From positions 1-31,324 of the forward strand of contig DJJF01000001.1 of the NCBI GenBank assembly GCA_002434005.1: a stretch of DNA of 31,324 nt, read 5' to 3'. Numbering within the stretch: position 1 is the stretch's first letter; the number at the start of each line of letters is the position of its first letter. Positions 15,655-23,717 of the stretch are shown here, piece after piece. The stretch is from Candidatus Saccharibacteria bacterium UBA6575. GTDB taxonomy: Bacteria > Patescibacteriota > Saccharimonadia > Saccharimonadales > Saccharimonadaceae. The translations under genes were made by a program, and so were the position numbers. The notes below the pieces were generated by a model that ran no database searches, was not told where the DNA came from, and saw only the letters and a program-made list of their open reading frames with translations.

Positions 15655-15662
15655 AGTATACC
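15655..15662 (-). promoter_or_regulatory. Extended -10 promoter of the DUF3048-kinase operon (leaderless)
   Basis: The minus strand has TGG immediately before TATACT (TATACT at 15655-15660), 7 nt upstream of the ATG at 15647. No clear -35 is needed for an extended -10. Confidence 0.5.
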
Positions 15663-15675
15663 ATGCTGCTTAAGC

Positions 15676-17109
15676 TTATTTTAGGAGGTCAGCGGCTTGT
15701 TGGAGCCGCCCGAGAACTCGATCTTTTCCAAGTAACTCCAGCGTATCGTTTAGCTGCGGGCTGAACGGTGCCCATGTAGTAGCAATACGTATCAGGCTAA
15801 ACAGAATGCCGGGTTTTTGCCCTGTCGTTTCAAGTAAGCTATTTAGACATTCTTGAATTGAATCCGCGTTCCATTCGGTTAGCTCTCTGAGTGCGGCGTG
15901 AGCTGAAGTGAGTAATGTGTCCCGCTCTTCGTTCGTGAGCCTGGCAAGTTGCTTATTAGTATTAATCAGTGATATGTCGGCATCAGGTTCGGTAAAAAAG
16001 TACGTGGTAAGGGCCGGTAAGTCGAGGAGTGTTTTAAGGCGATCTTGTGCGAGAGTGAGTACTTTAGCTTTGTAACTAGGTTCTGCCGCACGAGCCGCCT
16101 CGGGCCAAAACGGTTCGATACGCGTGGCTAAGTCCTCAATACTGAGTGCTCGAATAAACTGCCCATTCATCCAGAGGAGACGCTTCTCATCAAAGCGGGC
16201 GCCGCTACGCTGCACACGTTTTAGGTCAAATTTTTCAATTAGTTCTTGCTTTGTGAATACCTCTTGCTCGGTTCCATCGTTCCAGCCAAGAGTTGCGATA
16301 AAGCCAAGCAGCGTTTCAGGTAAGAAGCCTTCGCGAACGTAATCAAGTACGTCCTTAGCGCCATCGCGCTTGCCGAGCTTTTTATTACCATTCTCGTTTA
16401 GAATGTGGGGCATGGTTGCAAACACAGGAGCCTCAACTTCGAGTGCTTCGTATAAATTCATATAATTTGGCTGACTTGAGAGGAATTCCTGGCCGCGGAT
16501 AACATGCGTAATTTGCATCTCAGCATCATCGACAATGTGTGCAAAGTTATACGTGGGGTAGCCATCGCTTTTGATCAGAATAAAGTCGTCTATCACTTCA
16601 GGGCCAGATTTGAGCTCACCCATAACTTCATCCTGCCAAGTGTAGGGCTTTGGGTCAGACTTGAACCGAAGGGGCTGCGATCCATCCCAGATAGGAGGAT
16701 TTTCTGGCCGATGATTACGATACAAGAACGCACGCTTCTCATTTTGAGCTTGCTCTCTGAATGTCTGCACCTCTTCAGGAGTGTATGGATCGGCATATGC
16801 CCTACCGGCATCAATCAGTTTTTGTGCCCAAGCTTTGTAGATATCGAGCCGTTGACTTTGTTGATATGGCGCGTGAGCACCGCCAACATCTAACCCTTCG
16901 TCCCAGGTAATTCCAAGTAGTTCTAGGCATTCTTTGATATGTTCTGCGGACCCCTCCACCTCCCTGTTTTTATCGGTGTCTTCAAGACGCAAAACGAATG
17001 TGCCATTCGCATGCTTAGCTGTCAAGTAGGCGAATAAGCCAGTACGGAGATTGCCAACGTGCATAAAACCGGTCGGACTTGGGGCGAAGCGTGTGCGGAT
17101 TTCTGTCAT
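15676..17109 (-). CDS. gltX: Glutamyl-tRNA synthetase
   Basis: This 477-aa class I synthetase charges tRNA-Glu with glutamate using ATP. The HIGH-type motif is HVGN (17-20) after APSPTGFM, and the KMSKS equivalent is KLGKR (244-248). The GluRS catalytic core is clear throughout (RLEDTDKNRE, YNFAHIVDDAEM, VIRGQEFLSS). The length is normal for the family. The C-terminal anticodon-binding part (about 320-477) is present and less conserved. It lies 28 nt upstream of the DUF3048 gene, which has its own promoter. A -10 TATAAT (17118-17123) is 8 nt before ATG 17109, so the leader is at most a couple of bases. In CPR the enzyme may also serve tRNA-Gln through the amidation route. Confidence 0.97.
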   Translation of the reverse strand: MTEIRTRFAPSPTGFMHVGNLRTGLFAYLTAKHANGTFVLRLEDTDKNREVEGSAEHIKECLELLGITWDEGLDVGGAHAPYQQSQRLDIYKAWAQKLIDAGRAYADPYTPEEVQTFREQAQNEKRAFLYRNHRPENPPIWDGSQPLRFKSDPKPYTWQDEVMGELKSGPEVIDDFILIKSDGYPTYNFAHIVDDAEMQITHVIRGQEFLSSQPNYMNLYEALEVEAPVFATMPHILNENGNKKLGKRDGAKDVLDYVREGFLPETLLGFIATLGWNDGTEQEVFTKQELIEKFDLKRVQRSGARFDEKRLLWMNGQFIRALSIEDLATRIEPFWPEAARAAEPSYKAKVLTLAQDRLKTLLDLPALTTYFFTEPDADISLINTNKQLARLTNEERDTLLTSAHAALRELTEWNADSIQECLNSLLETTGQKPGILFSLIRIATTWAPFSPQLNDTLELLGKDRVLGRLQQAADLLK

Positions 17110-17117
17110 AGACTTCC

Positions 17118-17144
17118 ATTATAACAGAGGCAGTGTGTTGACAA
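17118..17144 (-). promoter_or_regulatory. gltX promoter, sharing its -35 with the divergent gene
   Basis: -10 TATAAT (17118-17123) and TTGTCA (17139-17144) with a short 15-nt spacer, on the minus strand. TTGACAA at 17138-17144 reads as -35 on both strands. Confidence 0.45.
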
Positions 17145-17167
17145 ATGTATAATACTTATGCTATAAT
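17138..17167 (+). promoter_or_regulatory. Consensus promoter of the 76-aa membrane protein gene
   Basis: TTGACA (17138-17143), an 18-nt spacer and TATAAT (17162-17167), both perfect consensus. The leader to ATG 17243 is about 70 nt and holds two hairpins: GCGGCATA/TATGCTGC (17177-17196) and GTCCG/CGGAC (17210-17223). The SD AGAGGA follows. Confidence 0.7.
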
Positions 17168-17242
17168 AAATATATCGCGGCATATCGCTATGCTGCGCAC
17201 ATTGAAATCGTCCGTTTACGGACACTGGACAGAGGACAACTC

Positions 17243-17473
17243 ATGGAATTGACGGCAAGTAAGATCGCATACATGTTCGCCGCAGGGATGATCATCCTTG
17301 GTGGCAGCGTGTCTGATGACACGGTGATGTACGGCTTCGCCATCGCGGCCTTCTTCTTCATGCTCATCGGCGTTGCACTCAACCGCTTCGAGGAGTTCGT
17401 GAAACTCTACAAGCTGGTGAACGCCGATAAGATCGCCGAGAAGCAGAAGCAAGACGCCACTGCCGAGCAGTGA
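17243..17473 (+). CDS. Small GC-rich two-helix membrane protein, 76 aa
   Basis: I do not recognise the family. Two hydrophobic segments are present (about 6-22 and 30-46), with a charged C-terminal tail rich in Lys, Glu and Gln, so it is probably a small inner-membrane protein with a cytoplasmic tail. Codons end mostly in G or C, unlike gltX and the DUF3048 gene beside it. A perfect-consensus promoter, a structured leader and an SD (AGAGGA) suggest strong expression. A hairpin terminator follows closely. It is surrounded by AT-richer sequence, so it may be an acquired gene. Confidence 0.75.
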   Translation: MELTASKIAYMFAAGMIILGGSVSDDTVMYGFAIAAFFFMLIGVALNRFEEFVKLYKLVNADKIAEKQKQDATAEQ

Positions 17474-17474
17474 C

Positions 17475-17498
17475 GTCCCCGGGGACTCCTCTGTCCCC
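17475..17498 (+). terminator. Terminator of the 76-aa gene
   Basis: GGGGAC (17481-17486) and GTCCCC (17493-17498) form a 6-bp GC stem with a TCCTCT loop. T-rich sequence lies about 12 nt further on. GTCCCCGGGGAC (17475-17486) gives an alternative palindrome. Confidence 0.55.
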
Positions 17499-17567
17499 AC
17501 CCCCAGAATTTTTAATTTAGGATTAAAAGTTGCGGGAGTGGTATGAAGCTAAGGAAAAAGAGCAGCA

Positions 17568-17599
17568 CTACAAAAAGTCGCGCCTTTTTGTAGGCGCGA
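17568..17599. repeat. Overlapping, competing hairpins between convergent genes
   Basis: CTACAAAAA (17568-17576) pairs with TTTTTGTAG (17585-17593), 9 bp around an 8-nt loop. That loop's TCGCGCC (17578-17584) pairs instead with GGCGCGA (17593-17599), 7 bp. Only one can form at a time. It sits just beyond the 3' end of the minus-strand 317-aa gene, so it may act as its terminator. Confidence 0.55.
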
Positions 17600-17630
17600 T
17601 GAGAAAAACCGTAGGTTTGTCTTATGGTGG

Positions 17631-18584
17631 TTACATTGATGTCGCGATGCGACGGATTTGCTCGTTGCTGAGGCTTGCGTCGCCTTCAACCGTGTAAAGA
17701 ATGCCGCCATTCACCCATGCGGCATCGGTGCCGTAGGTGTAGATTGTCAGACCAGCATCGCTATAGGTTGCGTAGTTGCCCTTTGAGCGTGGGTTTACGT
17801 ATTTTTCAAGGAGTGCCGATGAGTCCCAATTGCTCTCAGATTGATTGAGTGCAAATGCTACTGAGCTTGAATTTGAAGCGAAATTCATGCTTACCTGCCC
17901 GTCTTGGAACGATACAGGCCCGTTCAGACGGTAACCAACTGGGCGATACTCAGGATACGATGCGTCGATACCTGCTTGAGCTGCGGCTACACGCACAGAT
18001 AAGTTCGGCATATTAACGTATGTAAAGTATCCAGCAATTAATAGTACGCCAAGGCTTGCTGCCGCAACGTTGAACGCACGCTTCTTTGGCTGCTTAGATG
18101 TGTGATCGACTGATTTCGCGTTTGCGAGTGCCTTACCCATAGCCGCATGTTTAATATCACGCGCCGTTGGTTGGGACGCAGGTTTAGCAATATGTGATTT
18201 ATGAATACTCGCGTGCGCTTTCGCGACAACTGGGTGCGCTACATGTGCTGCGTGAGATTCGGTACGTTTTGCCTGAACAGCTTGCGGTTCACGGGCAAAT
18301 TTAGAAATATGAGGACTTCGTTTTACAGGACGACGCATATCCATGCTGCGGACATGTATTTGTGAAGCCGATTTTGATACGGCGGGGTTGGCAGCTACTG
18401 ATTTAGTAACGAACTTGCGATTGAGCGCCGTTGAGCGCTGATGAGACTTATGAATGCCTTTGGCGGCAACTGCTTGCGTGCGAATGAGCTCTTTCTGGAC
18501 CGCTGCGGCTTTCTTTTCGACCGGAAGTCCGCTGTGGCTGTCATAATCTACCCCGGCGATCGAGACAACGTTGTTTTGGCTCAT
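17631..18584 (-). CDS. Membrane-anchored protein with a DUF4367-like C-terminal domain
   Basis: This 317-aa protein has a long basic, His/Lys/Ala-rich cytoplasmic region (1-165) with repeated SHIxKxxA-like segments and several KSHI/HKSH pieces. One membrane helix follows at about 172-192. The extracytoplasmic domain resembles DUF4367 (YPEYRPVGYRLNGPV, a YATYSDAGLTIYTYGTDAAW-type stretch, and the closing LSNEQIRRIATS). DUF4367 domains are found outside the membrane in Gram-positives and have no settled function. An SD (AGGAACATAC) precedes the ATG. The gene is divergent from the PEGA gene. The basic N-terminal region could bind nucleic acid or the membrane. Confidence 0.7.
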   Translation of the reverse strand: MSQNNVVSIAGVDYDSHSGLPVEKKAAAVQKELIRTQAVAAKGIHKSHQRSTALNRKFVTKSVAANPAVSKSASQIHVRSMDMRRPVKRSPHISKFAREPQAVQAKRTESHAAHVAHPVVAKAHASIHKSHIAKPASQPTARDIKHAAMGKALANAKSVDHTSKQPKKRAFNVAAASLGVLLIAGYFTYVNMPNLSVRVAAAQAGIDASYPEYRPVGYRLNGPVSFQDGQVSMNFASNSSSVAFALNQSESNWDSSALLEKYVNPRSKGNYATYSDAGLTIYTYGTDAAWVNGGILYTVEGDASLSNEQIRRIATSM

Positions 18585-18707
18585 GTATGTTCCTGTTTTC
18601 CCTTTTCTACCCTTTAAGTTGTACTAATAATACCGCTGCCATAAGCGAGTTGCAATACTGAAATGGTGCAAGTTCTCTAGATTCACATGACCGCTGTACC
18701 ACTGAGG

Positions 18708-18713
18708 TATAAT
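18708..18713 (+). promoter_or_regulatory. -10 box of the PEGA gene (leaderless)
   Basis: A perfect TATAAT with 6 nt (18714-18719) before ATG 18720. No convincing -35 at 17 nt. Confidence 0.5.
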
Positions 18714-18719
18714 ATTGCT

Positions 18720-20165
18720 ATGTATAGAGCCCCCTCCAAACGCAAGCAGATGTTCGCTCGCATTGCGGTATATAGTGCCATGACCACTGGAGTCATCGTC
18801 TTCGTGACGTTCCTTGTATTTATTATGCTTGGATATCGGTTCAATCGCGATACCAGCACCATACAACAAGGAGGTCTCGTACAGTTTGCGTCTCGCCCTG
18901 GTGACGTTAGCGTGAAAATTGGCAATGCGAACTTAACCGACCTGACGCCTTCTAAAATAACGGTCAACCCTGGCTCGTATACTGTTACGATGAACCGCAA
19001 GGACTATCGTTCGTGGTCAAAGAGCGTTGATGTACGCGCGGGTGAAGTGCTGTGGCTTAACTACGCTCAAATGACTCCAAATACGATAAAGACCGACACC
19101 GTCTCATCGTATGAAAGTCTCTCACAGGCGAAGTCGTCACCAAACGGTGACCGTATGGCGCTTATTACTGATCCTTCAAAACCTGTAATTACTTTTGTTG
19201 ATGTGACTGGTGATAAACCAAAATCAACCACTATTACAATCCCTGCGGAGCTGCTTCGTGCAGATATAGCACCAACATTTACGCTGAGCGAATGGGCCAA
19301 TGACTCTGATCGTATACTCGTTGACGCGAACTACGGCGACTCAATCGAGCGTATTGTGATGGACCGACGAGAGGTTAAGCGCACCGTTAATGTATCAAAA
19401 GCGTACGAGTCGGATGTGAGCGAGAGTATATTTGATCCACGCAACAGCGAACGGCTTATCATACGAACATCAAAGGGTGATATTCGCACAATCGATACGG
19501 CTAGTAACTCCCTGTCTACCGTGCTCGCATCGTCGGTAACAGAAATGTCTCTGTACGGAAGTGATGCACTACTGCTCGTGCAATCTGTTGCCGAGGGCGG
19601 ACAGTCGGTTGGATATATCTCGCTCGGCTCCGATGATGTGCGCATACTTCGAACGATACAATCTTCTGATGTCGTTCACTTTTCTATTGGTAAATACTTT
19701 TCGGAGCCATATGTAGCGGTCTCGACAGGTAATAAGCTGGAGGTATTGAAAGTAAAATCACTTCCCTCGAGTAATTCCGATGAGTCAATTAGCATGACAT
19801 CGGTATACACCGCCACATTACCTGCAGCAGTTGAGTATCTTTCAATTCGATCAGGTGGACGGTTCGTTGTCGCGCAGTACGCTGGCGGTGTCCAGACATA
19901 TGATATCGAGCTATCTAAGCAGACGCTTACAAGCTTCAAGTCACCCGTAACGAGTGAGCTCCGTTGGCTTGATAAATACCATTTCTACATAACAAATGGC
20001 GTCAATCTCGAAGTTATGGAATTTGACGGAGCCAACGCACAAGTGATCGCTCCTCTTACAACTGATTTTGATAGCGTTCAAAGTAGCGACGGTAAATTCA
20101 TATATAGCATCACCAAGAATGATGATGGCTATCACTTGCAGCGTAGTCGAATGATTCTTGAGTAG
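18720..20165 (+). CDS. Membrane-anchored PEGA-domain protein with beta-propeller-like region
   Basis: This is a 481-aa protein from ATG 18720. An earlier in-frame ATG at 18687 lies upstream of the promoter and is rejected. One N-terminal membrane helix (about 15-38) is followed by a PEGA-type beta-sandwich (about 55-110: VSVKIGNANLTDLTPSKITV, NPGSYTVTM, DYRSWSKSV). Repeated blades then follow (WANDSDRILVD, RNSERLIIRT, WLDKYHFYIT), typical of a WD/TolB-like propeller. PEGA domains lie outside the cell and bind surface polymers or proteins. A surface role in contact with a host cell would fit a CPR lifestyle, but that is inference. It ends 2 nt before the convergent sortase gene. Confidence 0.75.
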   Translation: MYRAPSKRKQMFARIAVYSAMTTGVIVFVTFLVFIMLGYRFNRDTSTIQQGGLVQFASRPGDVSVKIGNANLTDLTPSKITVNPGSYTVTMNRKDYRSWSKSVDVRAGEVLWLNYAQMTPNTIKTDTVSSYESLSQAKSSPNGDRMALITDPSKPVITFVDVTGDKPKSTTITIPAELLRADIAPTFTLSEWANDSDRILVDANYGDSIERIVMDRREVKRTVNVSKAYESDVSESIFDPRNSERLIIRTSKGDIRTIDTASNSLSTVLASSVTEMSLYGSDALLLVQSVAEGGQSVGYISLGSDDVRILRTIQSSDVVHFSIGKYFSEPYVAVSTGNKLEVLKVKSLPSSNSDESISMTSVYTATLPAAVEYLSIRSGGRFVVAQYAGGVQTYDIELSKQTLTSFKSPVTSELRWLDKYHFYITNGVNLEVMEFDGANAQVIAPLTTDFDSVQSSDGKFIYSITKNDDGYHLQRSRMILE

Positions 20166-20167
20166 GT

Positions 20168-21328
20168 TTAGCTGCCAAACATGCGCTCAAGCAAGGTAGG
20201 CGCGTTGCCTGGCATTGCTGAGTTCGAAGATGAACCGCTAGAAGCTGGTGCACTTGTAGCGGTCGCAGGGTTTGGACTTACCTGCTCTGCGGTAACGAGT
20301 AATCTATTAAGAGCTGTACCAAGTGGTGTACAAGTAATGAGCGTAACTTCTGGCTTTGATGTGGGATAGACGAGAGCACTGACATCGGTTGGTTTTACAA
20401 CTTTGGTACGTGTAACGGTGTAGGTGTAGCGAATACCCTCGTAGTGTAAGTAGAATGTATCACCGGGCTTTAAGCGATCAAGCAAAGCGAACACGAATTT
20501 ATAGCTGCCGCTTTCGATGAAATCGTTACTGGAGTGTCCCGAAATAACCGTATTGCCTACCTGCCCTGGCTTACTGTTTGCGCCTTGTATGCCAAACCAG
20601 GCTACACCATTCTCCATGGCTTTCAGTTGCGATGCTTGATCAGGCGTAGTGCTGTAGTTCACTGGCACGTTGACATTAATTTTAGGAATAACCAAGAGTG
20701 GATCCGATCCAACCTGAACACTTGCGTTTGGATCGACAACTAAGTTTTGAGGATCAATATCTCCCGGAGTTACATAGGCTTTTACGTTTGCAATGATTGC
20801 CCTGTTGTATTGCAGAATCGAGAACAGCAGTAGTACTACCAGGGCTGCAGTAATCGGAACAAAGTGACGGCTGGCACGTAATTTTTTTGAGCCAGAGCGC
20901 ACTTTATCGAGAAGCTGTGAACGAAGATCATCGACTGCCTCGCGAGCACTTAACGATTCACCGTTTTCGTACTCCAGCCCTACACGAGTTGGCTGAGCCG
21001 AAGATTCTGACAGTTTGTCGGAATAGGCTTGGTGTACTTGCTGGACGGCGCCAACGTAGTAGTGCTCGTAGTATTTTTGATAGTAGTCTTGCCACGCCGT
21101 GTGGTACTGCTGCCACTGCTCCGCATGGGTTGCATGCTTTTGATCATGGGTACGACGATAGGTGGCTGGAATCTCTGATGACTGCGAAGCTTGGCCAGAG
21201 TATATGGAATCGAGCTGGTTGCGTGCAACATTCGCGGCTGCCGACTGGTCTGAAGCAGAATCCCGAGACGGTGCCTGGATTTGGCCCCGCGGGTCACTTG
21301 GGGTGATTTGTCGGTCTTCAGGACGCAT
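20168..21328 (-). CDS. Sortase family transpeptidase with long cytoplasmic N-terminus
   Basis: This is a 386-aa protein from ATG 21328. A longer frame would begin at a TTG (21361). The first 145 or so residues are hydrophilic and rich in Gln, His and Tyr. One membrane helix follows (about 155-175), then the sortase domain, with catalytic His in ISGHSSND, Cys in LITCTPLG and Arg in LNRLLV. The C-terminus is a Ser/Pro/Ala tail. Sortases attach surface proteins to the wall by transpeptidation. The long cytoplasmic extension is unusual. No LPxTG-type substrate is encoded in this window, so the target is unknown. It resembles the class D/E sortases of Gram-positive bacteria. Confidence 0.9.
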   Translation of the reverse strand: MRPEDRQITPSDPRGQIQAPSRDSASDQSAAANVARNQLDSIYSGQASQSSEIPATYRRTHDQKHATHAEQWQQYHTAWQDYYQKYYEHYYVGAVQQVHQAYSDKLSESSAQPTRVGLEYENGESLSAREAVDDLRSQLLDKVRSGSKKLRASRHFVPITAALVVLLLFSILQYNRAIIANVKAYVTPGDIDPQNLVVDPNASVQVGSDPLLVIPKINVNVPVNYSTTPDQASQLKAMENGVAWFGIQGANSKPGQVGNTVISGHSSNDFIESGSYKFVFALLDRLKPGDTFYLHYEGIRYTYTVTRTKVVKPTDVSALVYPTSKPEVTLITCTPLGTALNRLLVTAEQVSPNPATATSAPASSGSSSNSAMPGNAPTLLERMFGS

Positions 21329-21382
21329 AGCTATAGATTCCCACTTGCCATTATTGTACAATACCAGGAGTAAATTGAGTAT

Positions 21383-21469
21383 GCCGCGGTGGTGGAATTG
21401 GTAGACACGCCGGACTCAAAATCCTGTGAGCTTTTGCTCGTGCCGGTTCAAGTCCGGCCCGCGGTACCA
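21383..21469 (+). tRNA. tRNA-Leu (anticodon CAA)
   Basis: This is an 87-nt type II tRNA with a long variable arm. The acceptor arm is GCCGCGG against CCGCGGT, the D arm is GTGGAATTGGTAGACAC, the T arm is GCCGGTTCAAGTCCGGC and CCA (21467-21469) is encoded. The anticodon loop CTCAAAA gives CAA (21417-21419). The first acceptor pair is G-U, and one pair of the anticodon stem (C28 with T42) is mismatched. Confidence 0.93.
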
Positions 21470-21492
21470 CGTTGATCACGAATAGTCATATA

Positions 21493-21521
21493 TTGACTAT
21501 ATTTTAATTTTAGTATATAAG
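21493..21521 (+). promoter_or_regulatory. Promoter of the 184-aa gene
   Basis: TTGACT (21493-21498), a 17-nt spacer and TATAAG (21516-21521), the latter inside TATATAAG. ATG 21531 lies 9 nt past the -10 and has no SD, so the leader is at most a few bases. Confidence 0.45.
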
Positions 21522-21530
21522 TAAATTACT

Positions 21531-22085
21531 ATGAGCAGGTTTATCGACCAGTTAATGTTGGTCAATAATATACTACCGTGGGAACACGCGTCCCACGATG
21601 AGCCTGGTGTTGGCTTGGGCCGTGTTGCTCAAGATGTTGCCATGCACCTGAATGATGATATTGAGCGCATATTTATACCTGTTACGTCGCAGGATCCTAT
21701 CGGTCCCATGGCGTTCTACCTAGCCAGAAAATTGAATGGTCTTGGTATTGATACGATTGTACCCAAGACACCTTGGGCAAAAACAGTAGAGCGTGTAATT
21801 GAAGAATCGCGAGTCGATGTCACCGCTCCAGCGCGGGTGATTCCTACATTTGTAAATGCTGCAGAGTATTTAGAAGATCGCAGTGTCAGTAGATTGCGGC
21901 GGCTCAAGCTGGGTAAAAATGCTCTTGTGATCGTTACGAGCGAACCATTTGTATACGGTGCTATGGACTACCAGCAAGAGTATATGCATGTGCCGCTTGT
22001 TGAACGTTCGGCCAGGGTTGCACAAGGTGCGGTATATAGCGTTGATTTAAAAGCCTTCGGAATTGATACGTCTGCTACTAGCTAA
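21531..22085 (+). CDS. Hypothetical 184-aa cytoplasmic protein
   Basis: I do not recognise the family. It is soluble with no signal peptide. The pattern alternates beta strands and helices (RIFIPVTSQD, GIDTIVPKTP, ALVIVTSEPFVYG), suggesting a Rossmann-like alpha/beta fold. The phrase VTSEPFVYGAMDYQQEY may be an active-site or ligand segment. Its last 8 nt overlap the end of the convergent 262-aa gene. The near-leaderless start and codon use match the native genes of the window. Confidence 0.7.
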   Translation: MSRFIDQLMLVNNILPWEHASHDEPGVGLGRVAQDVAMHLNDDIERIFIPVTSQDPIGPMAFYLARKLNGLGIDTIVPKTPWAKTVERVIEESRVDVTAPARVIPTFVNAAEYLEDRSVSRLRRLKLGKNALVIVTSEPFVYGAMDYQQEYMHVPLVERSARVAQGAVYSVDLKAFGIDTSATS

Positions 22086-22866
22086 CAATGCTCTGAGCTG
22101 AAGACTCGAGCATATTATCCGGATTCCATAACCAGTAGCTTGCGGCGTTCGCAGCTACTGTTCCGCGCCAGATTGCCATAGGCTGATCCCATTCTTGAGT
22201 CACAACCTGGCCGTTATGAGCGATGAGGAGTACATCTTTGTGCAATGTCATGATAGTGCACGGGTAGGTTACGGTAAATTTATGGAGCGCCTCAACAAAT
22301 TGCATGAGCTGCATACCGAATGTCAGGACTTTTGGATAGTACAATCCCTGAAATAGTTTCTGCACCTGCGCGAAGCTAGCAACCAGTAACGTGTCACTCC
22401 GTTCGGCGAGCAGAACAGGATTATTTTTTACGAGATCAATCGCATCCCGTGTGACGGTCAACTTACCACTGTACGCACTAATAAACTCTTCATAGAGCAA
22501 GGCGGTTTCAGAGTTTCGGCCCGCATCACCTATAAGCAGCACGCCGTTTGCCCATTCACTGCTTGCGCGCAGCTCTGGCCCGGCTTCACGAGACAGTCCC
22601 CCACTTGGTGTGCACGCTGCAAATAAAACATCCAGAAGTGTAGAAGGTACAGATTTCTTAAGGCAGTCCGGCAACAATACCTTTACTTCACCCACGCCAG
22701 TGCCGAGAGTCGCCTGGTATGATTCGGCAACAGCTGCGAAGCCTAGCTTGTTGCCACCCACAATTAAAAGCTTGCCTGATTGGTCACGACGCTCCGGCTT
22801 ACTCCACTCTATGTTTGGGAATAGTGGTTTGCCAGGTGTCTGACGCTGCCAATAATCGATTTCCAC
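22078..22866 (-). CDS. YjeF C-terminal/ribokinase-like protein (NAD(P)H-hydrate dehydratase-like)
   Basis: I place the start at GTG 22866, beginning VEIDYWQRQTPG, 8 nt after the stop of the membrane-protein gene. A longer frame to 23100 would overlap that gene by over 200 nt. The 262-aa product has a glycine-rich LLIVGGNKLGFAAVAESYQA segment followed by VGEVKVLLPD. Those are the first elements of the ribokinase-like fold in ADP-dependent NAD(P)H-hydrate dehydratase. A GVLLIGDAGRNSETALL stretch occupies the place of the family's second loop. The strongly conserved NPGEMARL and GTGDVL-type motifs of active family members are not evident, so it may have changed or lost activity. Confidence 0.55.
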   Translation of the reverse strand: MEIDYWQRQTPGKPLFPNIEWSKPERRDQSGKLLIVGGNKLGFAAVAESYQATLGTGVGEVKVLLPDCLKKSVPSTLLDVLFAACTPSGGLSREAGPELRASSEWANGVLLIGDAGRNSETALLYEEFISAYSGKLTVTRDAIDLVKNNPVLLAERSDTLLVASFAQVQKLFQGLYYPKVLTFGMQLMQFVEALHKFTVTYPCTIMTLHKDVLLIAHNGQVVTQEWDQPMAIWRGTVAANAASYWLWNPDNMLESSAQSIVS

Positions 22867-22874
22867 GATAGTGC

Positions 22875-23705
22875 CTACGGTGCGGTTGGTGCCGTTGCGA
22901 TGAGTGTAAACAGCAGAACCATGAATAGGAGATACAAGACAGCGATGCCAATTGGAACTAAGAAGATCAACCAGCTTAGGATGTGTGCCGGTGGTTTTTG
23001 CTCTGATGCATCGGTAACGTGCGCGAGCTGACGATACAGTACTGCCATGGTCGCTGGCCAAAATACGATCGCGGCGAGTCCTTGGCTTACGATGTTCCAA
23101 ATCCAGGCTCCACCGTATGTTGTGAGCCAGGCGCCTTTTACAAGTTCAGAACTTCGTTTGATTGCAGCGTTACCGCGCTTATCTTCAGCAAAGAAAACCG
23201 TACCAGACAACACATATCGATTAAACATAATGATACCGGGAACAATCAGCAGAAGTGACCACAAGAAGACTTTTACAATAAATAAAATGTATAGCCAGTA
23301 GTAGGCGCCGAAATTGGCGATCGTTGCTTTGAACGCTTCGCCTAATCCCACCGTCTTACCCTTTGCAAGCATAGCAGCGGCATATTCGAGTGGACCAAAT
23401 AGCAGCAAGCTGACCGCCAGATAAAGTAATGATCCAACTATCCATGCGGCGGTCATCACAATTAGGCCTGCCATGTCTATATCAAATGACACATCCATTT
23501 GGTTGGTCGTATCAACGCTCCCGCCGGTAGCGAGCTCAACGATTACTAAGACAATGTATCCAATAAATGCGAGCACAAATATGCCAGCGGTCATTGCGAT
23601 GCTATAAATTCCGACGTTTCGAGCATTACCGAATAATAGCTTCAGTCCCTCGATTCCTATCATGAAGGGATTATTTTCGTATGGAACAGGTGTTTTTGTA
23701 GCCAT
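22875..23705 (-). CDS. Multi-pass membrane protein of unknown function
   Basis: This 276-aa integral membrane protein has about six hydrophobic helices (roughly 29-58, 74-112, 127-163, 193-220, 243-270). The cytoplasmic segment LAKGKTVGLGEAFKATIANFG and the motif FAEDKRGNAAIKRSSELVKG are typical of DUF975-like or related uncharacterised membrane proteins, in which a helix pair is followed by a charged helix ending in SSELVKG. The start has a strong SD (GAGGAG). It is the middle of a minus-strand run: exonuclease III, guanylate-kinase-like, this gene, YjeF-like. No transport motif is visible. Confidence 0.75.
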   Translation of the reverse strand: MATKTPVPYENNPFMIGIEGLKLLFGNARNVGIYSIAMTAGIFVLAFIGYIVLVIVELATGGSVDTTNQMDVSFDIDMAGLIVMTAAWIVGSLLYLAVSLLLFGPLEYAAAMLAKGKTVGLGEAFKATIANFGAYYWLYILFIVKVFLWSLLLIVPGIIMFNRYVLSGTVFFAEDKRGNAAIKRSSELVKGAWLTTYGGAWIWNIVSQGLAAIVFWPATMAVLYRQLAHVTDASEQKPPAHILSWLIFLVPIGIAVLYLLFMVLLFTLIATAPTAP

Positions 23706-23717
23706 GATCTCCTCTTT

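Noticed and set aside
22867..23100. Longer start (23100) for the YjeF-like gene
   Set aside because: It would overlap the membrane-protein gene by 226 nt in another frame, and the residues look random. GTG 22866 follows the upstream stop directly.
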